64,000 bases of DNA from Bradyrhizobium stylosanthis (GTDB taxonomy: Bacteria > Pseudomonadota > Alphaproteobacteria > Rhizobiales > Xanthobacteraceae), in contig NZ_LVEM01000009.1 of the NCBI RefSeq assembly GCF_001641335.1, positions 1,665 through 65,664 on the forward strand. Reading direction: 5' to 3'. The first letter of the stretch is position 1, and each line of letters starts with the position of its first letter. The position numbers were made by a program, and so were the translations under genes. A model generated the notes under the pieces. That model worked only from the letters and a program-made list of their open reading frames with translations, had not been told where the DNA came from and ran no database searches. Shown here one piece after another: positions 53,450 to 63,753 of the stretch.

Positions 53450-54451
53450 CTATCTCCGCGCCTGCTCCATATCGATCTGATAGACGGAGATCCGGTCGAT
53501 CTCGAAGGCGACGCTCGGCGGCGATTCCGCGTCGACCGGCCCGACACCGACAAAGAATTTCGATCCGATCGCGAGATTGACGATCATGTACATGGGATCG
53601 TCGAAGCCGATCGGCACCTTGATGTCGGAGACCGGCCGGCGGTCGATGAAATAGACCAGGCGATCCTCCGCCCACAGCACACCGTAATTGTGGAAGGTGC
53701 TCGACGCATCGCCAACCGAGAAATCGAAGCCGCAGGACTGGATCTTCTGGGTCGACGGTATCCGCCAATGCGTGGTCATGACCAGATCGCCCGGCCGCTC
53801 GCCGCGCCCCTCCAGCACGTCGACCTCCGGCGGCCAGCCGCCGTCGTCCGCCAGCATCCAGAACGCCGGCCACACCGCATGGCCGACCGGGACCTTGGCG
53901 CGGATTTCGAAATAGCCGTGCTTCTGCGCGAACGTGCCTTGTGTCGTCAGGATCCCGGAAATGTAGTCGTTGTTGAACAGCACCGATTTCAATTCCGGCG
54001 GCGTGCGGCTGGCAACGATCGACAATACGCCGTCCCTGACCTTGAACGGATCGAGCCCGAGCGGCGCAGCGCCGCGCCCGGCGTAGCGCGGATCGACATA
54101 AATCTGCTGCTCGCCATTGGCGCTGGTCTTGCGCTTGAAGTCCGAACCGTCACCGCCCCAGTAGCGTGCCTCCGGCCACGCCGCACCGCCGGCATAATGC
54201 GGCACCCAACGCCCCGTCGCGAGCGGGTGCTCGTCGAAATCGTCGTTGAACGTCCGGCGCAGCGACAGGAACGCGAGCGAGGTGGGATTGACCGTCTCCA
54301 GCTTGCGGCACTCGATCGTGGAGGGATCGGTGGTGATCTGCAGCGACATCGTGCCGGGCGCATCGCCGAGATCGTCCTGCGCGACGACAGGTGCGGTCAT
54401 GGCCGACAGACCGATCGCGATCAGAGCGCCCTTCGTCCAACGGTCGATCAT
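53450..54451 (-). CDS. secreted GH16 beta-glucanase
   Basis: A 333-residue GH16 family enzyme with a signal peptide (about 1-25, ending VVAQ). The catalytic ExDxxE motif is EVDVLEGRG near residue 195, and WPAFWMLADDGG just before it is typical of laminarinase/licheninase-type GH16. It probably cuts internal beta-1,3 or 1,3-1,4 linkages in glucans; transglycosylating relatives act in exopolysaccharide processing. The gene is 2 bases before the GH1 gene, so they form an operon. An ATG 15 bases upstream is also in frame. Confidence 0.9.
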   Translation of the reverse strand: MIDRWTKGALIAIGLSAMTAPVVAQDDLGDAPGTMSLQITTDPSTIECRKLETVNPTSLAFLSLRRTFNDDFDEHPLATGRWVPHYAGGAAWPEARYWGGDGSDFKRKTSANGEQQIYVDPRYAGRGAAPLGLDPFKVRDGVLSIVASRTPPELKSVLFNNDYISGILTTQGTFAQKHGYFEIRAKVPVGHAVWPAFWMLADDGGWPPEVDVLEGRGERPGDLVMTTHWRIPSTQKIQSCGFDFSVGDASSTFHNYGVLWAEDRLVYFIDRRPVSDIKVPIGFDDPMYMIVNLAIGSKFFVGVGPVDAESPPSVAFEIDRISVYQIDMEQARR

Positions 54452-54771
54452 CGCTGCACATCGCACATTTAAGGAAGCGCGCCGAAGTTAGCTTGCCTGT
54501 CCCTGAACCGGCAAGCACACCCGGTCGACGCCCCCGGGCGATTTCGAAAAGACATCTCGATTGCTCGCGCGAAACGAACAATGCGTCATTGGGTGCGGGA
54601 CCGATGACGATCCGGCCGAATCCCGTGCCTTGATTCCTGAAGGAGCGGGACCACCCGCCAAAATCCTTCCGGATTCGTTACCGTCCCTTAAGGCTCCAAT
54701 GGCAGTTTGGCAGGGATCTGCGGACCTGCCCGCCCGGCCGCCAATCCGTCAGGTACGAGGTTGCAGCCGCC
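54452..54771. other. divergent promoter region between GH16 and GT87 genes
   Basis: About 320 bases that must drive the GH16-GH1 operon leftward and the GT87 gene rightward. I see no convincing operator, riboswitch or open reading frame, and no repeat of the families described here. Promoter boxes could not be fixed by eye. Confidence 0.4.
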
Positions 54772-56013
54772 ATGCTGGCCGACACACTGGAACAGGTTCA
54801 GCTCTCGCCGTCGAAGCGGGCGACCTATGTGCGTCTGGCGCTGGCCGCGCTGACGGCGATCGTCGCTTTCAAGACGTTCTGGTTCGCCCGCTGGGGCGGC
54901 TGGGCCGACCGCGAGCTCGCCGACTTCGACGCCTTCCACATCGTCGCGCAGCGCGTCTGGCGCGGCGACCTCGACCAGATCTATCACTTCGCCGCGCTGC
55001 TGAAGATGCAGCTCGAGGCCGCCGGCGGCGCGACCGGCTTCATGCCCTGGACCTATCCGCCGCAATACGCTCTCCTGCTCGCGCCGCTCGCCTTCCTGCC
55101 GGTCGGGCTCGCCTATCTCCTGTTCACGGCCGGCACTCTCGCGCTCTATCTCGCGGTGCTGCGCAGGATCGCGGACGTGAATTTCGCGCACGTACTGGTG
55201 ATCCTGTTTCCGGCGCTGGCGATCACCATCGGCTCCGGGCAGAACGGCTTTCTCACCGGCGCGCTGATCGCGCTCGTGTGCCTCAACGTCGAACGGAGAC
55301 CGCTTCTCGCAGGCCTAGCCCTCGGCGCGATGGTGATCAAGCCGCATCTTGCCATTGCCGTCGGCGTCTATCTGCTGGCGACGCGGCACTGGATCGCGCT
55401 CGCGACGGCTACAGCCGTCGTACTGGCGAGCTCACTGCTCTGCACGCTCCTGTTCGGCTGGCAGATCTGGACGGCGTGGCTGGGCGCGATCAAGGAATCG
55501 GCGAGCTATCTCGAGCAGGGCTTCTATCCGCTCTATCGCATGGTCTCGGCCTATGCGGCGCTCTACCAAGCCGGCCTTTCGGCCAACATCTCCTTTTGGG
55601 GACAGGTGATCGTTGCGGCGCTGGCCTTGTGCGCGGTCCTGTTCGCCACGGCACGCGCCACGTCATCCAGTTTCGCACTCGGCATCGCGGTGATGGTGTC
55701 GGTGATGATCAGCCCTTACGCCTATGATTACGACCTGCCGATACTGGGGATCGGTCTTGCATTGATCCTGCCCGATCTCGCCGGGCTGGCGAGCCCGCGC
55801 ATACGAAGCTGGATGTACGGGTTGATCCTGCTCGCCGGCGCCTATGGGCTGCTGCAGTCGGCTCGGCTTGCCGTGCAGAAGCCAGGTCAGGACTTCGCGC
55901 CCGCCTTGGGCGGCTTCGCGCTGATGGCGCTGCTGCTTCTCCTGCTGGGATTGCTGTGGAGACAAGCACAGCTCGCACCGGCTTCGTCGCAGGCCGCGCA
56001 ACAACGCCTCTAG
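54772..56013 (+). CDS. GT87-type (DUF2029) membrane mannosyl/glycosyltransferase
   Basis: A 413-residue polytopic membrane protein with around 10-12 helices and the GT87/DUF2029 pattern: an acidic loop after the first helix (WADRELADFDAFH), then YPPQYALLLAPLAFLPVGLAY. Family members use polyprenyl-phosphate sugars to build cell-envelope glycans, as in actinobacterial mannan synthesis. The acceptor here is unknown. The gene overlaps the convergent EamA gene by 4 bases. Confidence 0.87.
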   Translation: MLADTLEQVQLSPSKRATYVRLALAALTAIVAFKTFWFARWGGWADRELADFDAFHIVAQRVWRGDLDQIYHFAALLKMQLEAAGGATGFMPWTYPPQYALLLAPLAFLPVGLAYLLFTAGTLALYLAVLRRIADVNFAHVLVILFPALAITIGSGQNGFLTGALIALVCLNVERRPLLAGLALGAMVIKPHLAIAVGVYLLATRHWIALATATAVVLASSLLCTLLFGWQIWTAWLGAIKESASYLEQGFYPLYRMVSAYAALYQAGLSANISFWGQVIVAALALCAVLFATARATSSSFALGIAVMVSVMISPYAYDYDLPILGIGLALILPDLAGLASPRIRSWMYGLILLAGAYGLLQSARLAVQKPGQDFAPALGGFALMALLLLLLGLLWRQAQLAPASSQAAQQRL

Positions 56014-56891
56014 GCCCGCTGCAATGCCAACGTCACGCCGCCGAGCGTGAGCGCCATCGCCATCCATTCGCGATAGCCCAGCGGCTCGCCCAGGATGATC
56101 GCGGCGGAGATCACGCCGATCACGGGGACGATCAGCATGCCGGTCGAGGCGGTGGTCGGCGGCAGGCGGCGCAACGTCTCGAACCAGGTGACGTAGCAGA
56201 GCCCCATCGGCACCAGCGTCATATAGACGAAACAGCCCAGTCCCAGCGGGGTGATCGCCGAAACATTGGGTTGCTCGAACAGCACGCCGAGAACCAGCAT
56301 GGTGGCGCAGCCGAGCCCGACCTGCCAGGCGACGACGACCAGCGGCGGCATCGGCAGCGGCTTGCGGTTGAGCACATTGCCGAGCGCGAACAGGATGGCG
56401 CAGGACAGAGCGAGGGCAATCCCGAGCAGCTTGTCGGTGCCGAACGCAAATCCGTTGCCGCTAAGGAGCAGTGCAACACCGGCGACGCCGAGGACGAGCC
56501 CGCAAACATCCCGCAAGGTCGGCCGCGTATGCAGCACCGGCCAGGCGAACAGCATGGCCCAGATCGGCATGGTGTAGGCGAGCAGCGCGCCTTCGCTCAC
56601 GGTCACGTATTTCATCGCGACCGTTCCGAGCCCCATCCAGGCGAAGACATTGGTGAGGGTCGCAAACAGCAGCCGCGGGATTGCCTCGCGCGGCACCGCG
56701 AAAGATTCCTTCCGGCTCAGCGCGAGGCCCCCGAGAATGAGCGAGGCACAGACACCGGCAAGCCCGCGGGCGAACAAGGGCGGCCATTGCTGCAGCAACA
56801 GCTTCATCAGCGGCCAGTTCAGCGCCCAGCCGAACGCGGTCACGCAGAGGCAGAGAGAGCCGATCGTCCTGTCGCGCCGCGCCGAATCCAT
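56010..56891 (-). CDS. EamA/DMT family transporter
   Basis: A 293-residue inner-membrane protein with ten predicted helices in two EamA repeats (about 8-140 and 150-290), of the drug/metabolite transporter superfamily. Members export amino acids, sugars or other metabolites; the substrate cannot be read from sequence. The ATG at 56891 is ordinary. It is convergent with GT87 and divergent from the dodecin gene. Confidence 0.9.
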   Translation of the reverse strand: MDSARRDRTIGSLCLCVTAFGWALNWPLMKLLLQQWPPLFARGLAGVCASLILGGLALSRKESFAVPREAIPRLLFATLTNVFAWMGLGTVAMKYVTVSEGALLAYTMPIWAMLFAWPVLHTRPTLRDVCGLVLGVAGVALLLSGNGFAFGTDKLLGIALALSCAILFALGNVLNRKPLPMPPLVVVAWQVGLGCATMLVLGVLFEQPNVSAITPLGLGCFVYMTLVPMGLCYVTWFETLRRLPPTTASTGMLIVPVIGVISAAIILGEPLGYREWMAMALTLGGVTLALQRA

Positions 56892-57049
56892 GCCCAGCGC
56901 TTAGCAGCTAGGCGCTGGCCACTCCACCTCGGCTGGTGCGATGCTGGCCATCGCCGGACACGGAACCCGGCGCACAGGTGCCCGTTCACAGTGAGGCCCG
57001 ACCGCGGGAGCGGTATCCAGGCCTGCCACAGCACAAGGGGAGACACCTC

Positions 57050-57271
57050 ATGCCCACAGCCGAAAAGGATCACGTCTACAAGATCCTGGAACTGGTCGGA
57101 TCATCCGAGACCTCGATCGAGGATGCGATCAAGAACGCGGTCGGCCGCGCCGCCAAGACCGTCCGCGACATGAAATGGTTCGAGGTGGTGCAGACGCGCG
57201 GCCATATCGAGAACAACACCGTGCGCCATTATCAGGTGACGCTGCGCGTCGGTTTCACCCTGGAGGGATGA
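57050..57271 (+). CDS. dodecin family flavin-binding protein
   Basis: A 73-residue protein of the dodecin family (VYKILELVGSSETSIEDAIKNAV, then WFEVVQTRGHI and YQVTLRVGFTLEG). Dodecins form hollow 12-mers that bind riboflavin, FMN or CoA and buffer free flavin. The Trp in the KWFEVV strand is the residue that stacks on the flavin ring in this family. AAGGGGAGA precedes the ATG at 57050. Confidence 0.92.
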   Translation: MPTAEKDHVYKILELVGSSETSIEDAIKNAVGRAAKTVRDMKWFEVVQTRGHIENNTVRHYQVTLRVGFTLEG

Positions 57272-57382
57272 CGCGGTCGCCAGGGCGCAACTGTAGAGAT
57301 GCAGCCAGCGCATCCGAGCACCTGACGCCGGCGCCGATTTGTCGCCCGCGTCGGGGCGCGATATGACTCGGATCGCGGCCGG

Positions 57383-58030
57383 ATGTTCGGCCGGTCCGAG
57401 AGTGTGGCCGTGAGTGAAGATATCAAGCTTGTCCTGTTCGACATGGACAACGTGCTCTGCGACTACGACAGGGCAAAGCGCGTCGCTTGCCTCGCAGAGC
57501 TGGCGGGGACAACCAGCGCGTTCGTCCACGCTGCGATCTGGGAGAGCGGCTTCGAGGCGCTCGGCGACTCCGGCGCGCTCGACGCGGCGGACTATCTACG
57601 GGGCTTTGGCGAACGCATCGGCTATCCGCTGTCGCTGGGCGAATGGGTGGAGGCGCGGCGGCGTTCGATGCAGGCCGATCTCGCCATGCTGGAGATCGCC
57701 CGCCGCCTGGGCGAGACCGTCGATGTTGCCGTCCTGACCAACAACACCACGCTGGTCGCCGACCATATCGACACGCTGGTGCCGGACTTGCGGCCGTTGT
57801 TCGGCGCGAGAATCTACGCCTCGGCCCGGTTCAAGACGGCGAAGCCGGACCCGGATTGCTATCGCCGCTGCCTGTCGGAGCTGCAGGTAGCGCCGGAAAA
57901 CGTCCTGTTCGTCGACGATCTCGCCGCCAATGTCGCGGGAGCGCGCGAGGCGGGGCTGCTCGCGCATCACCACACGTCGGTGGAGGCGTTCAGGCAGGCG
58001 CTTTCGGCGCACGGCCTGCGTCCGGGATGA
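57383..58030 (+). CDS. HAD superfamily hydrolase
   Basis: A 215-residue HAD phosphatase-like enzyme. Motif I is FDMDNVLCDYD, motif II is LTNNTTL, motif III Lys is in FKTAKPDPDCY and motif IV is FVDDLAANV. The helical cap (about 25-95) resembles the haloacid dehalogenase-like subfamily with IA caps. The substrate is unknown. A GTG at 57410 (VSEDIK) is an alternative start. The family A repeat at 58037-58117 follows its stop. Confidence 0.87.
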   Translation: MFGRSESVAVSEDIKLVLFDMDNVLCDYDRAKRVACLAELAGTTSAFVHAAIWESGFEALGDSGALDAADYLRGFGERIGYPLSLGEWVEARRRSMQADLAMLEIARRLGETVDVAVLTNNTTLVADHIDTLVPDLRPLFGARIYASARFKTAKPDPDCYRRCLSELQVAPENVLFVDDLAANVAGAREAGLLAHHHTSVEAFRQALSAHGLRPG

Positions 58031-58036
58031 AGATGC

Positions 58037-58117
58037 CAGGGTGGGCGAAGGCGCGTCGCGCCGTGCCCACCGTCCGTCGCATGAAAAGGTGGGCACGCTT
58101 GCGCTTTGCCCACCCTG
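58037..58117. repeat. palindromic intergenic repeat, family A (copy 3)
   Basis: Arms CAGGGTGGGCGAAGGCG and CGCTTTGCCCACCCTG with inner GTGCCCACC and GGTGGGCAC. It is closer to copy 2 (32538-32629) than to copy 1. It lies between the convergent HAD and dppF-type genes, a likely end point for both transcripts. Confidence 0.85.
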
Positions 58118-58130
58118 CGGGGTCAGCACA

Positions 58131-59095
58131 CTAAGCCAGGTGGCACGCCACGAAGTGTCCGCCCGCCCCTTCCTTCAGCTCGGGTGCGCTTTCCGCGCAG
58201 CGCGGCTGGGCGATCGGGCAGCGGGTGTGGAAGTGGCAGCCCGACGGCGGCTTCATCGGGCTCGGCACGTCGCCCTTGAGGCGAATGCGCTCGCGCTTGA
58301 GCTTTGGATCTGGCACCGGCACCGCCGACAGCAGCGCCCTGGTGTAGGGATGCTGCGGGTTGCGGTAGAGGTCGCTGGCCTTGGCGAGCTCGACGATGCG
58401 TCCGAGATACATCACCGCCACGCGGTCGGAGATGTGCTCGACCACCGAGAGGTCGTGCGCGACGAAGAGATAAGTGAGGTTCAGCTCGGCCTGGAGGTCT
58501 TCCAGTAGGTTGATGACCTGGGCCTGGATCGAGACGTCGAGCGCGGAGACCGGCTCGTCGCAGACGATCAGCTTCGGCTCGACCGCGAGCGCGCGCGCGA
58601 TCACGATGCGCTGACGCTGACCGCCGGAGAATTCGTGCGGATAGCGCCGCATGTGCTCGGCCTTGAGCCCGACCTTCACGAGCAGGCCCGCGACGCGCTC
58701 CTCGCGCTCCTTGGCGGAGGATGCGAGATTGTGGATGGTAAAGGCCTCGCCGAGAATGGCGCCGACCGTCATGCGCGGATTGAGCGAGGCGAACGGATCC
58801 TGGAACACCAGCTGCATGTTCCGGCGCATCGCGCGCAGGTCGGTGCCGCTGAGCTCGCGCACGTTCTGGCCGTCGAAGGTGACCTCGCCGTCGGTCGGCT
58901 CGATCAGGCGCAGCACGCAGCGGCCCGTGGTGGACTTGCCGCAGCCGGATTCGCCGACGAGGCCGAGGGTCTCGCCGCGATTGACCGAGAACGACACGCC
59001 GTCGACGGCGTAGACCGTCCCGACCTGGCGCGACAACACGCCACCGAGCACGGGGAAATGTTTCTTCAGACCGCTGACGCGGAGCAAGGGTTCGC

Positions 59096-59099
<4 letters not shown>
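58131..59099 (-). CDS. dppF: peptide ABC transporter ATP-binding protein (DppF type)
   Basis: A 322-residue ABC ATPase. Walker A GESGCGKST is near residue 56, signature FSGGQRQR near 165 and Walker B KLIVCDEPVSALD near 185. The C-terminal cysteine-containing oligopeptide-transporter extension (CHFHTRCPIAQPRC) is typical of OppF/DppF. It is the last gene of a five-gene dipeptide/oligopeptide importer and overlaps dppD by 4 bases. Confidence 0.95.
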
Positions 59100-60090
<991 letters not shown>

Positions 60091-60091
<1 letters not shown>

Positions 60092-61008
60092 CAGATCACC
60101 CGCCGCGCGTCGAGCGCGTCCCGCAGACCGTCGCCGATGAAGTTGATGGCGACCACCGCGATGAAGATCGCGCCGCCCGGGAACAGCGCCCAGTGCGGAC
60201 CGATATCGAGGAAGTCCTTGGCGTCGAACAACAGCCGCCCCCATGTCGGTGTATCAGGCGGAAAGCCGAGGCCGAGGAAGGACAGCGTCGATTCCGCGAT
60301 GATGGCGGCCGCAACGTCGATGGTGCCGGCGATGATCACCGGACCAAGCGCATTGGGCAGGATGTGCCGCACCACCTGGCGCACCGGGCTTGCGCCGAGC
60401 GCGCGGGCGGCCTCGACGAACTCCTTTTCGCGGATCGACAGGAACTGCGCGCGCACGAGACGCGCGACCGGCATCCAGCGCAGGCCGCCGATCACGAGCA
60501 CGATCAGGACGAAGATGCCGCCCTCGGCCCCGAACACCTGCTTCAGCCCGTCCCGGAAGAGATAGATCAGCAGCAGCAGCAGCGGCAGTTGCGGCAGCGA
60601 CAGGAACAGGTCGGTGAGCCACATCAAGCCATGGCCGAGCGCGCCGCGCGACATGCCGGCGAGCGCGCCGATCAGCACGCCGATGAAGACCGACACCAGC
60701 ATCGCGGCAAGGCCGACCGCAAGCGAGATGCGGCCGCCATAGATCATCCGCGCCAGGATATCCTGACCAAGATCGTCGGTCCCGAACGGATGCGCGAGCG
60801 AGGGGCCCTGCATGCCGGCGATCACGTCGATGTCGTTGATCTTGACGCGCCAGACGAACGGCCCGGCCACGACGGCGAGGATGAGAACGAGGAGCAGGAA
60901 GGCGCTGACCACGGCGAGCTTGTGGCGGCTGTAGCGCCGCCACATCTCGCGCCATGGCGAGTAGACGCCCCGCTCAGCGGAGGGAGATGCGAGGGTCAAG
61001 CCAGCCAT
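60091..61008 (-). CDS. dppC: peptide ABC transporter permease (DppC type)
   Basis: A 305-residue inner-membrane permease with about six helices and the EAA-type cytoplasmic loop (EAARALGASPVRQVVRHILPNA) that contacts the ATPases. An OppC-type N-terminal cytosolic segment precedes the first helix. Its start overlaps the end of dppB by 35 bases. Confidence 0.95.
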
Positions 61009-61933
61009 AAAGGACGTCCGCGATGAGGTTGAACAGCACCACGAGGCACGCGAAGACGAAGGTGACGGCCATCACCACCGGCGTGTCGTTGGAAAGGATG
61101 GAGGAGATCAGCAGCGAGCCGATGCCGGGAATGCGGAAGATCTGCTCGGTGACGATGGCGCCGCCGAACACGGCGGGCATCTGCAGCGCGATCAGCGTGA
61201 CCACCGGGATCATGGCGTTGCGCATCACGTGCTTGACGATGACCGTGGCCTGTCCGAGGCCCTTGGCCCGCGCCGTGGTGACGTAGTCGAGCCTGATGAC
61301 GTCGAGCATCGCCGAGCGCACGAAGCGCGTCATCGACGCCGCCTGGAACAGGCCGAGCACCGCCACCGGCATGATCGCCTGCCGGATCATCTCGAGCACC
61401 CAGTGGATGCCGGTCGCCTTGACGTCCGTGGTGTAGACGAAAGGCAGCCAGTCCAGCGTCACCGAGAAGATCAGGATGAACAGCAGGCCGGTGAAGAAGG
61501 TCGGCAGTGAGAACCCGATGAAAGCGAACGTGTTCGCGATCTGGTCGAACAGCGAATAGGGCTTCGTCGCCGCATAGACGCCGACGGGAATTGCGACCAG
61601 GAGCGCCAGGATCTGCGCCGAGCCGATCACATAGAGCGTGGCCGGCAGACGCTGGAGGATCAGCGTATCGACGTTCATCCGGCTGACGAAGGAGAACCCC
61701 CAGTCACCGTGCATCATGGCGTTGAGCCAATGCAGGTAACGGAGATAGATCGGATCATCGAGACCGAACTTGGCCCGAAGTGCGGCCTGCACTTCGGGCG
61801 GCACGTTCGGATTCGTCGCCAGCTCCGAGAACGGATCGCCGGGCGCGAGCGCGAGCACGACGAACAGCACGACCGAGATTCCGAGCAGGCTCGGAATCGC
61901 GATCAGCAGGCGACGCAGGACGTACTGACTCAT
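60974..61933 (-). CDS. dppB: peptide ABC transporter permease (DppB type)
   Basis: A 319-residue permease with the DppB opening MSQYVLRRLLIAIPSLLGISVVLF, six helices and the EAA loop TTARAKGLGQATVIVKHVMRNAMIP. With DppC it forms the substrate channel. It lies 29 bases after dppA, within the operon. Confidence 0.95.
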   Translation of the reverse strand: MSQYVLRRLLIAIPSLLGISVVLFVVLALAPGDPFSELATNPNVPPEVQAALRAKFGLDDPIYLRYLHWLNAMMHGDWGFSFVSRMNVDTLILQRLPATLYVIGSAQILALLVAIPVGVYAATKPYSLFDQIANTFAFIGFSLPTFFTGLLFILIFSVTLDWLPFVYTTDVKATGIHWVLEMIRQAIMPVAVLGLFQAASMTRFVRSAMLDVIRLDYVTTARAKGLGQATVIVKHVMRNAMIPVVTLIALQMPAVFGGAIVTEQIFRIPGIGSLLISSILSNDTPVVMAVTFVFACLVVLFNLIADVLYGWLDPRISLR

Positions 61934-61962
61934 TGGGGAGGATCCCGTCTAGAGCTGGGGGA

Positions 61963-63753
61963 TCATTCCTCGCGGTACCAGTCGTGCAGATTGTCGGTTT
62001 CGTTGGCCCAGCCGCTGATGATCGGACGCAGATTGTTGGCCGCCGCCTCGACCTTCAGACGGTGCTGCACCGGAATGAACACGGTGTCCTGGAACATCAG
62101 ATCGTTGGCCTTGATGTAATGCGAGGCGCGCTTGACCGGATCCATTTCGCTTTCGGCGGCCTCGATCGCCGCGTCGTACTCCTTGTTGACCCAGCGCGGG
62201 AAGTTCGTTCCCTGCCACTTGTTCTCCTTGGTGGCGACGTTGGTCGACATATAGCGGCGCATGTGCTGCGACGGGTCCGGCTGGCTCAGCGGGATCTGGA
62301 ACATCTCGAGGTCAGCGTAGAAATGCGCATAGGTGTCGGGGTTGGCGACGTCGGAGGAGAAGAACACGGAGGCCACCACCGACTTCAGCTCGACGTCGAT
62401 ACCGGCCTTCTGGCAAGCCTGCTTGATGATCGCCTGCGTCTTCTGACGCGGCCCGTTGATCGAGGTCTGGTAGAGCAGCTTCAGCTTCTTGCCGTCCTTC
62501 TCGCGGATGCCGTCCGCGCCCGGCTTCCAGCCGGCGTCGTCGAGCAGCTTCGAGGCCTTCTCGATGCTGAACTCCCAGGAGGTGTTCTTCGAGACGAATT
62601 TCTCCGGGCCGTTGAGGAAGTTGGCGGTGGTGCGGCCGGCACGGCCGTAGATCGCCTTCTTCACCGACTCGCGATCGACCAGCATCGACAGCGCCTTGCG
62701 GACCGCGGGATCGGAGAACAGCGGGTGCTTGGTCTTCATCGACGAGCGCTCGCCGTCCACCTCGGTGTTGGGATCGGTGAAATTGAGCGCGATGAACTCG
62801 GTGTCGCCGCCCACGGCGTAGATGGTCTTGCCCTTGCCGCCCTTCTCCAGGCGCAGCAGCACGTCGTCCTCGACCTGGATGTTCCAGCCGAAATCATATT
62901 CGCCGGTCTGGATCACCGCACGCGCGGCCGAGACGGCGTCGCCGCCGCCCTTCATCTCGACCGTGTCGAAATAAGGCCGATTCGGCATGTGGTAGTCGGG
63001 ATTGAGCTGGCCGCGGACGAGATCGCCCGGCTTGAACTCGACGAACTTGTAGGGACCGGTGCCAACCGGCGAAAGGTTGGTCGGCGCCTCCCGCGATTTG
63101 GACCCCATATAGTCCTTGAACAGATGCTTCGGGATGATGGTGTTGGGCGCGCCGACGAAGGCGTCCGCCCAGAACGGCGTCGGCTTCTTGAAGAGGATGC
63201 GGACGGTCAGATCGTCAACCTTCTCGACCGTGATGTCGCGATGCGTCGCGATCGTCAGCGCCGAAGTCGCCGGGTCCTTCGCGTATTCCCAGTTGAACAC
63301 GACGTCGTCGGCGGTGAACGGCTTGCCGTCATGCCATTTGACGCCGGGCTTCAGCTTCCAGGTCACCGACTTGCCGTCGGCGGTCAGGCCGCCGTTCTCG
63401 AGCGAGGGGATTTCCGCCGCCAGCACCAGCTTCATGTTGCCGTCCGGATCCCAGCAGGCCAGCGGCTCGTAGAACAGGCGGGAGCCGTCCTGGTCCTTGG
63501 TGCCGGTGGCGAAATGCGGATTGAGCAGGGTCGGGCCCTGCCACCACAGCAGCTTAAGCGCACCGCCGCCGCCGCGCTTGGTCGGCTTGTAGACCTGGGC
63601 ACCTTCCGCCATGGCGACGCCGCCGAGCGCGAGGATCTGGTTGGCGAGGGGGGCGGTGAGGCCGACCGCGGCCATGCGCTTGATGAAGGCGCGGCGATCC
63701 ATCCGCCCGTCCTTCACGTCACCGATCATCGAACGCAGTTCTTTATCCAGCAT
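61963..63753 (-). CDS. dppA: peptide ABC transporter substrate-binding protein (DppA type)
   Basis: A 596-residue periplasmic binding protein, family SBP_bac_5. The N-terminus contains RRAFIKRMAAVGLTAPLANQ, a twin-Arg-like signal, so Tat export is likely. The family motif WKLKPGVKWHDGKPFTADDVVF is near residue 125. The ATG at 63753 is chosen over an in-frame ATG at 63834 because GGGGGACAACC precedes it and the signal then lies at the start. It heads the dppABCDF operon. Ligand could be peptides or other small molecules such as opines. Confidence 0.94.
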   Translation of the reverse strand: MLDKELRSMIGDVKDGRMDRRAFIKRMAAVGLTAPLANQILALGGVAMAEGAQVYKPTKRGGGGALKLLWWQGPTLLNPHFATGTKDQDGSRLFYEPLACWDPDGNMKLVLAAEIPSLENGGLTADGKSVTWKLKPGVKWHDGKPFTADDVVFNWEYAKDPATSALTIATHRDITVEKVDDLTVRILFKKPTPFWADAFVGAPNTIIPKHLFKDYMGSKSREAPTNLSPVGTGPYKFVEFKPGDLVRGQLNPDYHMPNRPYFDTVEMKGGGDAVSAARAVIQTGEYDFGWNIQVEDDVLLRLEKGGKGKTIYAVGGDTEFIALNFTDPNTEVDGERSSMKTKHPLFSDPAVRKALSMLVDRESVKKAIYGRAGRTTANFLNGPEKFVSKNTSWEFSIEKASKLLDDAGWKPGADGIREKDGKKLKLLYQTSINGPRQKTQAIIKQACQKAGIDVELKSVVASVFFSSDVANPDTYAHFYADLEMFQIPLSQPDPSQHMRRYMSTNVATKENKWQGTNFPRWVNKEYDAAIEAAESEMDPVKRASHYIKANDLMFQDTVFIPVQHRLKVEAAANNLRPIISGWANETDNLHDWYREE

